Source: Bolinopsis microptera (taxonomy: Eukaryota > Ctenophora > Tentaculata > Lobata > Bolinopsidae). From it: DNA of 64,000 bases. Below the pieces are notes generated by a model. The model was not told the DNA's origin, ran no database searches, and saw only the letters and a list, made by a program, of their open reading frames with translations. Positions 9,453-20,189 of the stretch are shown here, piece after piece (within the stretch, counting starts at the first letter, position 1; every line of letters starts with the position of its first letter). Location: NCBI RefSeq assembly GCF_026151205.1, contig NC_087073.1, positions 8,841,411 through 8,905,410 on the forward strand, written 5' to 3'. The translations under genes were made by a program, and so were the position numbers.

Positions 9453-12400
9453 ATTGACTATTTGGTCGCATTGCTATAGAGGTTTTTGTAGTATAATATA
9501 AGTGTACAGATCTACCCAATATCTCTTCGTATTTGTACCTGATAGTACACAACTTTGTACATGGCACGGAGTATTGTAATTAGTGTACAGTACAGTCTAC
9601 AGGTGCGTCGCGTACCTCTGACCCCACACATTCGCATCTTGCTGTTCCCCAATTAACTAGAATGTGATCACACCTGAAACCATTCATAATGAAATGTCGT
9701 CTGTATGTAATATCCAACCATCATGTTCTTGTCCAGTTATATGCATGCACTCAAACCAGCACATTACAACATTGAGTGTGCTTTAAAACGAAATATTCTC
9801 AAAATGTTCTCGTTAACTGGTGCAGTATTATTCAGGTCGTACACTGCAGAGTACATTGCACGCTATCTGAAAACAACCGCCATCTAATGCACATTGTAGT
9901 GTACATTGTGTATTGTGTGCTGTAGTCTGTACTGTACACTTATTATATTGCTCTCAGTTGCGTATAAGAGAATTGTGTACGCTATCAAGTTAAATACGGT
10001 CCCAGATCATCTCAGATTTGAAAAGGTTTTCATCAAAATATATGCAATGATCACACTAAATATGATAGTATACAGGACGCCTAATTAAGGAGATTTAATT
10101 GTTCGTTATTTTGCTCTCATTTATAAAACTTTTTAATACTTTTTACAGTGTGTAAATTTGTTTCCCATAAGGTTTTATCCTTAGTAGTCTAAACGAATAA
10201 CGCACTATTAAATTGATAATTTGTTTATGTATAGACGTCCAGTAACAATATAATGTTATTAATTTTACCTTCAATAATTTGTGCTTCTTTTTGGATTTTG
10301 TGGATCATTCTTCACGTAGCGGGCATAATTTGAAGCTTGAAACATTTGTTTTTGATTGATTATATTGAACTTTGAGAATGACAAATATGCTTGCTCTTAC
10401 TTTTTTCAGACTGCAAATCAAATCGAAACTCTTCAAATGAACATACTTCAAATATATTTAAAATTCCCAAAGTTTATCTGGTTAATCATGTACTATGTTT
10501 CAAGCGGCGCTATCACTTAATTAATAAGTTAGTTGGATATCGAAAGGTTATCTTCTGTAGATTTCAAATTAACTTTTACTTGAGCAGGGATGAGCTTATT
10601 GAGCTATGCACCGTTCACTTTTCGTTGCCTTGGCAACTTGTAATAGAATTTTATTTTGCTTTTCAAATGGAGATGAACCGTTTTATATAAATTATCTGAG
10701 TTCTATTGTTTGAATTCAATCCTAAACGTCTGCTTAGCAGATATTTTGTACCCACGAAATGACACAGAACAAGATAAAAGCTTCCGGCGATGCTTTAAGA
10801 CACAAATACCCTGTAATTGATCAAACTTTAGTCAAAGTAAATGGATGCCTAGTGCACTGTATACACTTGGGCAAGATTCATGGTTGTATGCTCAGTATAC
10901 ATGGAGTCACAAATATAAATAAATGTATTGCCATGAGTATTGAGTATGGTTTGAGGTGTTTCTTTGTTAGGCTACTATGTATAACTGTTAAAACTTCTGA
11001 AGTGCCATTATTTACCAGCTGCCCTGCTTGACGAATCTTGGTCATGGACAGAGTTAGGCTGTGCATGATATTGTAGTATGGATGAAGAGGAGCATACTAC
11101 TTCGTTGTGGCTGTTGAGTCACGTCCTGAGCCTCATGAGACCCCATTTCGCAACGCAAATTAGCCCCAATAGAGGACCAAAGCTTAGGCATTCCGAGTTT
11201 CCCTTTATTGTAAGTACACACGTAGTCAGCATTCGGATTTTGAGCCGCGCACGTACGCACATCCGGACGTAGCTCTCGCTCTGCCTATTGATTTATTGCA
11301 ACCGTGTGTTATTTATATCTAACTGCAGTGAAACTTCAGTAGCCATGATAAGTATGGTCGATTTAAGATCACTCGGATGTTTTCGATTCATAGATAAAGA
11401 AACTTAATGTGTAACTACTAACAGTAGCTATATGGATGTGTTTTCTTGGGTAAATTTCTATTGATCCCGTTTGATGCAACAGGGAAAAGGCTCTTATCAG
11501 GAAAGGATAATAATAATCTCTTTCCTGATAAGGGCCTAAATAATATTCTAATCCGGATTTTACACAGCTATATAGACGGTAGTAATTCCCCGTGACGATC
11601 TATCCTGCGCAAGGATTAATGGTCGTATGTTCAGATTGCCATCTTGAAGGACCAGCAGAAAAATGTTGGTCGTATGAAATAAGAATAATACTAGGAAACC
11701 CTACTGGCCATCGAGTCTTGGAAAAGTTCATGAGTTTAGCTGGTACATGACTTGGTGTCGAGAAGATACAAGACTGTCCGAACATCGATCCAACTAGTCA
11801 TGTCTACCTCTAGTGATGAGTGGCGGCTTTATTCATAAACTTTCGCCATTTAGTCAACTTTGTTAGTTGAAGTGTTGAAACACAGCAGCTTACAGATATA
11901 TCATCTAGAACGCAAATTTGTTGTTAAGAAGCATGGTGACAGGCACATATACAAACAATTTGATGTAAACCGCATTTGGCATTGTTTCAACACAGATTAA
12001 TTTAACAAATTAAGTTGCAGACAGAAATAACGGGCGATTTACACGTAAAATATAAAAAATGCAAGTGCAAAATATTTTTAACTGATAACGCCCACAGAAA
12101 TTGCAAACAGACTGCCAACTTATTAAGTAAAACTTATATTATTTATTAGTACGATGATGCAATCCTTCAATCAACAAGTTTGCTTGTTAATTGCCCTAAT
12201 TGGATTGCAAGCGTCTATTATTTAATTGCAGACAGGCGACCCAATTTCCCTGCATTTACGTTGATTTTCAACACAATCTGAATTCTGAATCAAATATATT
12301 CTACTTCAGTCCCATTGTGCCCATTATAAAGAAACATTCTTATATTTTGACCTAAAAATGATGCCTATTTCGCTCAACTTTTGGTCAAATGGGCAGGGGC

Positions 12401-13072
12401 ATTGATAGGGTTGCCCCCTAAATATTTGAATAAGATAGCAGAAAAAAAGTTTGCACAGATTTGATTCAAGAAACTGAATCTTCCGTCATCTGACCATTTG
12501 CTTGATTATAATGATATTATAGGACCATCTTATAAAAGTCGTTTAGTTCATTTGTTATCATCGTTGGTCGTATGATATCTGTAAACTTAAATGATATCAT
12601 CCCAGTTAAATTTAAACTTGAAAGATCATTACATTCCACCTAGATGTTTCAGCACTTTATACCTAGCACAACTCGTGGATTATACCATAATTGGAGGCTC
12701 TAAATTCATTTCCCAGTATTAGGGAGAAAATGCACCATTAGCCATAGTACTAAGTACATACTACACCGAGCACATATCCTTCGGTTGAGTTCTGACTCAT
12801 GTTTGATATAACTCATCTTTGGCTTAATAGTGAGTACCGGATACCTTTGTATTCGTTGTCTGACTCAGCCAAAGTTGAAAGGTTATGGAATAAACCTGAG
12901 ACCATCGAACGTTTTTTCAATTCCAAATGTACCTTGGGTCCAGCGACCAGCTGCGTTGACTTTCAGGGGATTGAACCTGCTCCGGCGCAAGGTATCAAAT
13001 ATCAATATCATTACATAGTTGGTCCTGCTACATGCTAGCTGGCGGTCCAGCAAAAGAGATATTTACAATTAT
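9453..13072. other. Intergenic sequence with no supported gene
   Basis: Contains the CNOT2 3' flank and long AT-rich stretches. Open frames of up to about 100 codons (for example 10391-10690 and 12799-13038) lack splice context or recognisable motifs. A short inverted pair GGATAATAATAATCTCTTTCC / CCTGATAAGGGCC lies near 11480-11540. No RNA gene was recognised. Confidence 0.5.
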
Positions 13073-13226
13073 ATTGTCGTTCACATGTTACGTAATCACT
13101 TTTTGGAGAAATCCCTCCCTTCGTAATCAGTTTTACACATAATTAATATTATTGTGTCAAAATGACACAAGCGTATTATCATTTGGAAAGCCCCTCCCAG
13201 TGATAACGTAATCTGTGAACGACTGC
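13073..13226. mobile_element. MITE with GTCGTTCACA terminal inverted repeats
   Basis: The left end GTCGTTCACATGTTACGTAA (about 13077) and right end TTACGTAATCTGTGAACGAC are inverted copies of about 30 bp. GAGAAATCCCTCCC lies inside the left arm and GGAAAGCCCCTCCC inside the right. The related end GGTCGTTCACATATTACG is at 13849, and an outward CATGTAAACGACCC end is near 19710, so the family has other copies. Target-site duplication not clear. Confidence 0.7.
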
Positions 13227-13525
13227 GACCCCATATCACATAATATGACAATCTGAATCTGTAGCTAGGAGGTAGCTAAGGTATCTGGACTGACTGACAT
13301 GATTATCAATCTATTCTTTAAATTAACATTGTTAATTGTATTGGTCATATTGGCTCCTGCTGGATCTCTCGCAACTCCACTTGGCTACACTGAATTCTGC
13401 GGCGAAGTCAATCTTCTTGCGCTCAGCTAGTGTCGATTGTTTTGTTGGATTCCCAGTGTACAGGGTATTTCAATTTACTGAATCACCAAAATGTAGCCAA
13501 TTTCGGCTGAACTTGAAGTTGGTTT

Positions 13526-13600
13526 TGTAGGTTTACAACCTACCAGGACGCGCGCCGAGTTGGACTCGTCGAACAGATATTTTACGAGTATCACCCGTTA
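13526..13600 (+). mobile_element. GC-rich MITE family B, copy 1
   Basis: Begins TGTAGGTTTACAACCTACC, has the core GGACGCGCGCCGAGTTGG and ends ATTTTACGAGTATCACCCG plus TTA. It is flanked by a perfect 10-bp direct duplication AAGTTGGTTT (13516-13525 and 13601-13610). Each end carries its own small hairpin (TAGGTTT..AACCTA; ACGAGT..). This copy lacks the TCCAATATATGG insert present in the other copies. Confidence 0.85.
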
Positions 13601-13724
13601 AAGTTGGTTTGAAGGACTTCAACACGCCGCGCGAACTATTATTAGTGCTTCGATCGAAGATCTCATTGCACTTGCAGATTGCATTGATGGGTTGACATCG
13701 TCAATCAAAAGTTGGTTAATACGT

Positions 13725-13826
13725 TTACTGGGCAGCGCTCAGCTTGTCATTGACATTCCGCCCAATTTTTAATCTGTTTTAATGAACAGAAAAAGCCTGA
13801 GGTACATCCCCATGCACCCCAGGTAA
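13725..13826 (+). mobile_element. MITE family A, copy 1
   Basis: TTACTGGGCAGCGCTCAG at the left, ATTCCGCC in the middle and CACCCCAGGTAA at the right match the clean copy at 18523-18605. The family ends are TTAC(C)TGGG inverted repeats. This copy has an extra GACATT and a longer right part. Target-site duplication decayed. Confidence 0.7.
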
Positions 13827-13848
13827 TTTTACGAGTTGGTGACTAGGG

Positions 13849-13905
13849 GTCGTTCACATATTACGTATTCGTAATCAGCCGAAGGGGGGGGGGGGGGGGT
13901 TTCCA
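13849..13905. repeat. GTCGTTCACA element end with a G16 homopolymer
   Basis: GGTCGTTCACATATTACG begins at 13849 and matches the TIR of the element at 13073-13226. It is followed by a run of 16 G (13884-13899) and TTTCCAAATG. This is probably a truncated or long copy of that family whose G-tract expanded. Confidence 0.6.
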
Positions 13906-14030
13906 AATGCTTAAAAAAATTTCATTTTGGTTACCACATACCAATTTTCGGATGATAATTAATCACTCTACACTCGACTGTCACGTGACTTTTTCAACCC
14001 GTTCTCTAGCTGGTCCTGAACGACTATTCG

Positions 14031-14113
14031 AAACCCTAACCCTCTTATCTGATCCCAACCCTAACCCTAACCCAATCCTTAACAAAAGCATATGCTGAAA
14101 CCCTAACCCTAAC
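14031..14113. repeat. Interstitial telomere-like repeats
   Basis: Two clusters of CCCTAA units: about five interrupted units at 14031-14075 and three at 14098-14113, separated by TCCTTAACAAAAGCATATGC. These are degenerate copies of the animal telomere repeat TTAGGG, read on the opposite strand. Flanking unique and MITE sequence on both sides shows this is internal, not a chromosome end. Confidence 0.8.
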
Positions 14114-14427
14114 GAGAAATTAGACTAACTTCCTTATACGGTCATATCACGTGATCGAGACAGTTTTTCGCCTATATCTCGTCAGGGGAGCATTTTAACC
14201 CTATGTCATGTGGGGTGATTCGGAATCAGCGTCTGAAAATACATCGATTGAAGTTGCTTTCAACTGTCGGGGGCCCTTTTAGAACAATCGCGAAGATCGA
14301 CTGTAGAGTGATTTAGTACGCTCGCCAATTTTCGTAATATCAATTGCAAATTGGACAATTTTTGATCCAATTCCAGTCAATTTCAATCATAAACATAGTG
14401 ATTCACAGGAATCGATAGGATATCTTG

Positions 14428-14571
14428 TTGACCATTGTTAATGGTCTGGCCCGGCGCGCGCTTGACATACGTTGCATGCCACTTTTCGCATGTATCATCG
14501 GGCCACTAACATTTCGAGAAGAAAGCGGCGCGCGCTACTTCGAAGAAATTTAGACGAGTAACATCCGTCAA
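14428..14571 (-). mobile_element. GC-rich MITE family C, copy 1
   Basis: Ends TTGACCATTG and ACATCCGTCAA give short TTGAC inverted termini. Inside are a near-palindrome CCATTGTTAATGG, the core CCCGGCGCGCG and the block CTACTTCGAAGAAATTTAG. It is flanked by an exact 8-bp duplication ATATCTTG (14420-14427 and 14572-14579). Confidence 0.85.
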
Positions 14572-14757
14572 ATATCTTGTTAAAGTATCAGTACTAGTAG
14601 TTTAGGAAGTGCTTCACGATTATTTAATTAATTTCCGTTATGCGATAGTTTTTTAGAATTAAACAAATTTATGGCTTTTTCAAACATGAACATGCAATAG
14701 ATAGTAATAAAATTAAATCAACAACAAAATTACACAATATCTATACGTTTACAATTA

Positions 14758-14949
14758 CTGTCACCAAGATGTAAATCAGATCGAACGAGAAATTAGATCG
14801 AACCAGTTCGATCTAGGAATTAGATCGAACGCGCGGCGCGGCTTTCAATGTATTTGTATATGTATCTCGCGCCAGCGTTCGATCTAATTCCTAGATCGAA
14901 CTGGTTCGATCTAATTTCTCGTTCGATCTGATTTACATCTTGATGACAG
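14758..14949. mobile_element. PIF/Harbinger-like MITE, near-perfect foldback
   Basis: Ends CTGTCACCAAGATG and CATCTTGATGACAG are inverted. The arms extend about 75 bp with at most one or two mismatches and carry several GATCGAAC units. A GCGCGGCGCG..CTCGCGCC loop lies between them. The flanks read TTA on both sides (14755-14757 and 14950-14952); a 3-bp TTA/TAA duplication is typical of the PIF/Harbinger superfamily. No coding capacity. Confidence 0.85.
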
Positions 14950-15308
14950 TTAAGATTAAGATTAAGAACATAAAGCCCTTTCAAAGGTCAGGTTTAAGCT
15001 GTGCCTAACCATTTAAGTTCTGTGCATAAAACGCCTTAAAGAAACGAATTGCAAAACCATTATTTCAATAATTAAAATTTTAAAGGTACAAAAATTGATT
15101 TGATGTACACCAATATTTATCATTACGTGAAGCTGCAAGATTTCTCTCACCAATTGCTAGCATGTTATCAAGCACAAAATCAATCTTCAATAAGACTTGA
15201 CCAAATGTAATTACAACAAACAAAACTTGATCAGATTTTACAAAACTTTCAAACCATGACACTCGGTTATGAACCACCTTTCATTTTCGCGATTTTCTTT
15301 CCTTGCCA

Positions 15309-17417
15309 TCATTCCACCCTGCGACTATTCTCACGAACAGTTTTCTTCACCGGTGTCAGGGTACAGGATATAAAGTGTCTCTTCCCATCAACTGTGCCAC
15401 TGAAGGGTTTATCTGTACCATGTAGAACGTCCAGAAATGCCATTGTACCGTACCAAGATGTTAACCTGGGGGAATAGTTATGTAATATTAATATGATCAT
15501 CAATACTGGTCAAGGCTACGAAGTACGAACCCGATAAGCATAGATTGTTTTACAGGTTATTGGTATGGAATGAAATCCAATTAATGATCTCTAACGTTTT
15601 GTGATGATAGTCGTGTCCCTCAGCACTGTAGAGGAAAGGAAGGTGATATCCGCTGTGCTCTACAGTTGTGTTAAACAGTACCAAGAGTGACCTAAAAAGT
15701 AAGAAGAGTATGAGTATTGAGTATCAAGTATGGGGAACAAATTCACTTTGTTGTTATAAAATAGGGCTACAATTTAGCCTAAAGGTCATTACCAGAACTA
15801 GACGCATTATTACAATGTAAGCATATTACAATGTTCCTTGCCATAATACAATAGTAATACTAGCTGCTTACCAAATCCATACCACAAAGAGATGAGACCT
15901 GAAGATGTAAGGACCTGCTGCTGCTGGGAGGATGCTTCCAAGGATATGCTCAACAGTTCCAGTGTGAGACGATACGATGCTCATGGGGGCCGTCCATTCG
16001 TGATGCTTCTTATGGTATTTGTAGAACCGAGGCATGTGTAGTATCCTGCATAATGAGAAAATTTTATCTGGAGCAATAAGAACAGAATCTGTATTATAGA
16101 CAATTTATACCATATAATACTTCTTTATGTTCCAGTTCAGGGCAGAAATAAATGTAGCAAAAACAAGTAAAAGATACTGCACAGTGGACAATGGACACAC
16201 CCAGCAGAATTATTTGTATAGAAGCTCAAACCTATGTCCGTAGTAATTGCCCAACTCCTCGATGATCTTAAATGCCCAGATCTGGAGAACAAGTTCCCCA
16301 AATGTTGGTAACAGACCAGTGGAGCGCAGTGAGCCCAACCATCTCGTGTTCGGGTAATACATTACAGTTATAAACAAAAAGTTTAGAACTGAAATGTTGT
16401 ACAGTGCCGTTTTAAATGTATCCAGAACTTTCTCCCTGTCTGCCTGCGGTTGGAGTTAGAGGTTTTAAAGATACTTTTTGCAAAAAATTGGAAACTTTTT
16501 TAGGTTACTTAAGTTAGAATCCATATTTCTATTTTTAAAGCGAATTTCGAACTGCTAATCACAGGGAACATGTAGTTTAAAGCCTAAATTTACAAAGTGG
16601 ATACATTTGTTCGCGATCTCAGATGAACATTTTTTCTTTGTGAAACACAGATATTTATTTTTAAAATGTGTTTTTAATCAAGTTCAGCATTGGCCATGAC
16701 GACATTTAAAAATTCAAATATTAATTCAGAAGATATTAGCCACTTACAGGATTGTTCTTTTCCTCTTGAATCTTATACTTGTACAGCCACTGTGGACGGC
16801 CAGTATAGTCAACTACCAAAAAGAAATAATTAAGTGACAGCCAACATAGCACTCCCCAAATGGTAGTCCCCACAGTTTGGATCAGGAAGCTGTTCTCATT
16901 AAACAAATCCTTCCATATCATTCTCCAGATCTGCTCAGCAGCGTCTTTCAATGAGTCCATCATCTGCCATGTCACACTGAAATTTAGCTGTGTCATTCCA
17001 GTAGAATCCAGAAATACTGATTAGTGTGAAAACTGAAAAGCAAACAATATGATGGTCACAATGTTACATACATAAATACAAAACTGACATATATTATGTA
17101 ATACGTTTACTTGTATGTTTATAACCTACCAGGACGCGCGCCGAGTTGGTCTCGTCGACGGAACAAATATTTTACGAGTATCACCCGTTAATACGTATAC
17201 TTACTGCCACTTGGAATTGCATAACAACAATATGATAACAGATCTAAAGTAAAATGTAATGTTTTATGATGCCACACCTAATATTAGTAATATGTATAAT
17301 TTATAACCTGGTTTTGTCACAGAATGAGAGCCACACTTGAAACAGAGCAGAGCAGAGCAGGATCAGTATCCCAGCTACGTTGGTGTCCCATATCAGCTTT
17401 ATGCGGCAATACTCCAT
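15309..17417 (-). CDS. FAXDC2: Fatty acid hydroxylase domain-containing protein 2 (FAXDC2-like), six exons
   Basis: Exons on the minus strand are 17417-17308, 16976-16748, 16443-16232, 16045-15872, 15691-15596 and 15465-15309. All junctions are GT..AG, phases match, and the total is 978 bp (325 residues), close to the vertebrate protein. It is a membrane sterol desaturase/fatty acid hydroxylase family member, expected in the ER with a di-iron centre. Exon 1 has a hydrophobic helix (VAGILILLCSALFQVWLSF). Exon 2 has VVDYTGRPQWLYKYKIQEE, diagnostic for the family. The histidine clusters are present: GHRILH across exons 3/4, HKKHHEW in exon 4, and EHSGYH plus GHDYHH in exon 5; the protein ends with DVLHGTDKPF. 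A family B MITE sits in intron 1. Substrate is unknown; the human protein is linked to sterol metabolism. Confidence 0.94.
17112..17190 (+). mobile_element. GC-rich MITE family B, copy 2 (in FAXDC2 intron 1)
   Basis: TGTATGTTTATAACCTACC, GGACGCGCGCCGAGTTGG and TTTTACGAGTATCACCCG as in the other family B copies. The flanks ATACGTTTACT and ATACGTATACT form an 11-bp direct repeat with one mismatch. Opposite in orientation to the host gene. Confidence 0.8.
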
Positions 17418-17591
17418 TTCCTTTTAATACTAAAAATACTAATGAATAGAAGTTATAAAGTTAAAATACTTGTAATCTTATCTAATATAAGGCTCATCAT
17501 GATTTGTTAATAATCTACTTCGAATGTACGTGACTAAAGTCAAAATGAGGAGTAAGTAAAAGAGTGCAGATTTATATATTTAATTGTATTT

Positions 17592-17760
17592 ATCATTGTT
17601 TCCGGTAGATACTACTGCCCGGTGTGGAACCCTGACGAGATCAGTGATATAGAAGCTATTGAAAGCATCCAAGTCCAACGACACTACACTCGTCGAATCA
17701 GTGGCTGCCAGAACCTTGATTACTGGGAACGCCTGCAGAACCTGAATCTTCTCTCGTTGC
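17592..17760 (+). pseudogene. LINE reverse transcriptase C-terminal fragment
   Basis: The open frame reads YYCPVWNPDEISDIEAIESI, then HYTRRISGCQNLDYWERLQ and LNLLSLQR. This matches the conserved non-LTR retrotransposon pattern PVWNP....DI..IE.VQ....RI.G...L.Y..RL..L.L.SL. The frame continues to 17921 but the later part is not recognisable. It begins about 170 bp upstream of the FAXDC2 start codon on the opposite strand. Only about 55 residues of the domain remain. Confidence 0.7.
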
Positions 17761-18041
17761 AGAGAACGATACATCATAATCCATACATGGAAGATGATGA
17801 ATGGACTAGCTCTGAACGACATCAACATGCAGTTCAAGGAAAGCTCCTGGCACGGTGTAAAGATACAATTGTACTAGTCAATGTAGTAGGTAACAAGAAA
17901 ACACGTAAGGTATTTGTTTAACTAATACATACGTTTGTTTAATTCGATCTCTTATCTGCTTTCTTATCTCGCCTTGTTTAACGGCGAATTTTTGTGCCTC
18001 TCACATTGTATTACTAGTTTAGCCTAATAGCTTTACATATC

Positions 18042-18227
18042 ATGGCAGCTGTGGACGACACGGAGATTGACAGTATTCTGTTTAAAGCTGACGATTGGAT
18101 GGCAAAGGTTATGAATCAGTTCGGTTGTGAAGCACCAGTTGACATGACTTCTGTATTGTGCAAACATTTTTTGATTAGAAGGTCATTAAATTTAGAGGAT
18201 AAAGAAAAGTTTGCAGCGTCAGAATGA
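18042..18227 (+). CDS. Short open frame of unknown function (61 codons)
   Basis: Starts in a reasonable context (ATCATGGCAGC) and encodes an acidic, helical-looking peptide beginning MAAVDDTEIDSILFKADDWM. There is no domain I recognise and no signal or membrane segment. It is followed within 80 bp by a MITE, so it might be the first exon of a gene that has been broken or whose later exons I cannot see. Could be chance. Confidence 0.2.
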   Translation: MAAVDDTEIDSILFKADDWMAKVMNQFGCEAPVDMTSVLCKHFLIRRSLNLEDKEKFAASE

Positions 18228-18301
18228 TTCTCACTCAGAATCGTTTCATTTGGTTCGCTTTCAAAATGACAAGTTAAAGAAGATTAAAAACGGACTGAGC
18301 T

Positions 18302-18390
18302 CGGGTGATACTCGTAAAATATCTGTTCCATATATTGGACCGTCGACGAGTCCAACTCGGCGCGCGTCATGGTAGGTTATAAACCTACAA
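18302..18390 (-). mobile_element. GC-rich MITE family B, copy 3 (inverted)
   Basis: Reads CGGGTGATACTCGTAAAAT, CATATATTGGACCGTCGACG, CCAACTCGGCGCGCG and TAGGTTATAAACCTACA, the reverse complement of the other copies and including the TCCAATATATGG insert. Target-site duplication not recognisable. Confidence 0.8.
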
Positions 18391-18419
18391 TTGAGAATCA
18401 GAAATTGGTTATCAGCACT

Positions 18420-18720
18420 CAGTAATGCATCGCGCTACAAAATAATGTTAGATTGACATTGCACCAATGGGCCACGCTGAGCTGCGAAAGATTGAAATAG
18501 TCAATCAACGCGGTATCTAGTCTTACTGGGCGGCGCTCAGCAGCTGTCATTCCGCCGAATCTTTATTTATGTTTATGAACAAAAGAGCCTGGGGTCCCCA
18601 GGTAATATCTAGTCTAATTGATTCACGATGTCAATCCTTCGCATCTCGCCGATCTGCATACGAGAAGCATTATTGGATGCGCGCGCGCGACCCAGTAGTG
18701 CATCGCGCTACAACTAGTCT
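18420..18720. repeat. Mixed GC-rich repeat block with TGCATCGCGCTAC motifs
   Basis: Contains AATGCATCGCGCTACAA (about 18424) and, after the family A copy, GAAGCATTATTGGATGCGCG and AGTGCATCGCGCTACAACTA (to about 18716). The second pair recurs at 19286-19335 as AACATTATTTGATGCGCGGC and AGTGCATCGCGCTACATTG, so it is a separate small repeat family with a GCGCGC centre. Confidence 0.6.
18523..18605 (+). mobile_element. MITE family A, copy 2 (defines the family ends)
   Basis: An 83-bp element beginning TTACTGGGCGGCGCTCAG and ending GGGGTCCCCAGGTAA, flanked by a perfect 9-bp duplication TATCTAGTC (18514-18522 and 18606-18614). A 9-bp duplication is typical of Mutator-like elements. The internal sequence has ATTCCGCCGAATC and TATTTATGTTTATGAAC. 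Confidence 0.9.
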
Positions 18721-18850
18721 AATAATAATATTTGGAATAAACATTTTACGAGTATCACCCGTTAACTGTTAACGTTACTTGGCTCGCCAATCCCTGTTCA
18801 ACTACGCGTACGTGAGATTAGTTAGCTAGAAATATAATACTGCAATAAAC

Positions 18851-18919
18851 TTGACGGATGTTACTATTCTAAATTTCTTCGAAGTAGCGCGCGCCGGGCC
18901 AGACCATTAACAATGGTCG
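18851..18919 (+). mobile_element. GC-rich MITE family C, copy 2 (short form)
   Basis: TTGACGGATGTTACT, AAATTTCTTCGAAGTAGCGC, GCGCCGGGCC and ACCATTAACAATGGTC. It lacks the middle part found in the copy at 14428-14571. No clear duplication. Confidence 0.75.
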
Positions 18920-19039
18920 ACAATAGACTAGCAAGCTAGGTAGACTAGGTAGCAAGCTAGGTAACCGTTAACGCCGCGCCAATCACAATATGCACGGCAT
19001 TGCATTCTTTTCGTGCTTCTCGCATACGCGAGAAAAGCT

Positions 19040-19147
19040 TGACCATTGTTAATGGTTTGGCCCGGCGCGCTACTTCGTAGCACTTGCCATCGAGAAGAAA
19101 GCGGCGCGCGCTACTTCGAAGAAATTTAGACGAGTAACATCCGTCAA
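19040..19147 (-). mobile_element. GC-rich MITE family C, copy 3
   Basis: Begins TTGACCATTGTTAATGG, has CCCGGCGCGCTACTTCG, AAAGCGGCGCGCGCTAC and ends ACGAGTAACATCCGTCAA, the same orientation as copy 1 with a shorter centre. Confidence 0.8.
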
Positions 19148-19470
19148 GCTAGACAGAAGCAAGCAATAAATCAGCAAGCTAGGTAAACTATTTAATTGTG
19201 TATCGATTGAAAATTTAGATCCTTTGCACCTTGGCTGTTGGCGTGGTCCGGTTGCCAATGGTACATTACGCCGATCTAACGGCGACAAACATTATTTGAT
19301 GCGCGGCGCGGCCCAACAGTGCATCGCGCTACATTGTAAGCTACTTTATATTAAAAGTACTAAATTGTCAGTTGTAGCAAGCGAGAGGGCTCTGGTTAGA
19401 GCAAGTATTGATGCCAGGCGAACCACACCCAAAAAACCTTATATTACTGGCTGGCAGGCTGGGGCCTATT

Positions 19471-19561
19471 TGTAGGTTTATAACCTACCAGGACGCGCGC
19501 CGAGTTGGACTCTTCGACGGTCCAATATATGGAACAGATATTTTACGAGTATCACTCGTTA
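19471..19561 (+). mobile_element. GC-rich MITE family B, copy 4
   Basis: TGTAGGTTTATAACCTACC, the GGACGCGCGCCG core, TCCAATATATGGAACAG and TTTTACGAGTATCACTCG. Flanks GGGGCCTATT and AGGGCCTATA form a 10-bp repeat with two mismatches, consistent with the exact 10-bp duplication of copy 1. Confidence 0.82.
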
Positions 19562-19752
19562 AGGGCCTATATTCAATATTATATATATATATCTCCAATT
19601 TCCGAAAATAAAATAAATAAAGCCCCTCCTCATAACAGACAACTGGCTTTTTTGCCAACTGCTTTTTATCTGTTTTTCCAAAAGTTTTCCAAAAAATGAT
19701 TACTTAATATGTACATGTAAACGACCCTTAAGTGCATATTGATTTGCATAAT

Positions 19753-19947
19753 TTGTCCATTGTTAATGGATTAATCCGGCGCGCGCTACTTCGAAGAAAT
19801 TTAGAAGAGTAATTGCTCTATCCAGAGCCCTTGCGTTTGCATGGTGGCGCGCGCACGCCTCCCGGATTTTCTTTACTTGTGAAACAAGCGCGCCCACAGT
19901 GGTGCGAAAGCACATGGTTCTAGGCAAAGACGAGTAACATCCGTCAA
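19753..19947 (-). mobile_element. GC-rich MITE family C, copy 4 (with internal insertion)
   Basis: Ends TTGTCCATTGTTAATGG and ACGAGTAACATCCGTCAA, with CTACTTCGAAGAAATTTAG inside. An extra segment of about 110 bp rich in GGCGCGCGCACG separates the two halves. Flanks TGCATAAT and TTCATAAT are a probable 8-bp duplication with one mismatch. Confidence 0.7.
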
Positions 19948-20189
19948 ATTCATAATGAATTCGCGAGTAATATTAATTTCGCCATTTTAATATTCCACGA
20001 GGTCAGCATACTATGTACTAAATTATTTCGCCATTTTTTCAACATAAAATTTGGACTCTTGGTCAGCTTGTTTGTAGTTACTTAAGCATTAAGTAGTGTG
20101 CGCGGCGCCTTCTCGAAACAGCTTAGGCAAAGATTTGCAATTTTTTTCGTTTAAGTAAAAGGTCATTCAAACAATATATACATTTCATT

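Noticed and set aside
12799-13038. 79-codon open frame
   Set aside because: Overlapping frames of similar length, no motif, no splice context; probably chance.
14031-14113. Chromosome end
   Set aside because: The telomere-like repeats are short, degenerate and flanked by ordinary sequence on both sides.
13849-19733. One 5.9-kb transposon bounded by GTCGTTCACA and a CATGTAAACGACCC end
   Set aside because: The ends belong to related families, but the interval contains FAXDC2 and many independent insertions with their own duplications; more likely two separate element remnants.
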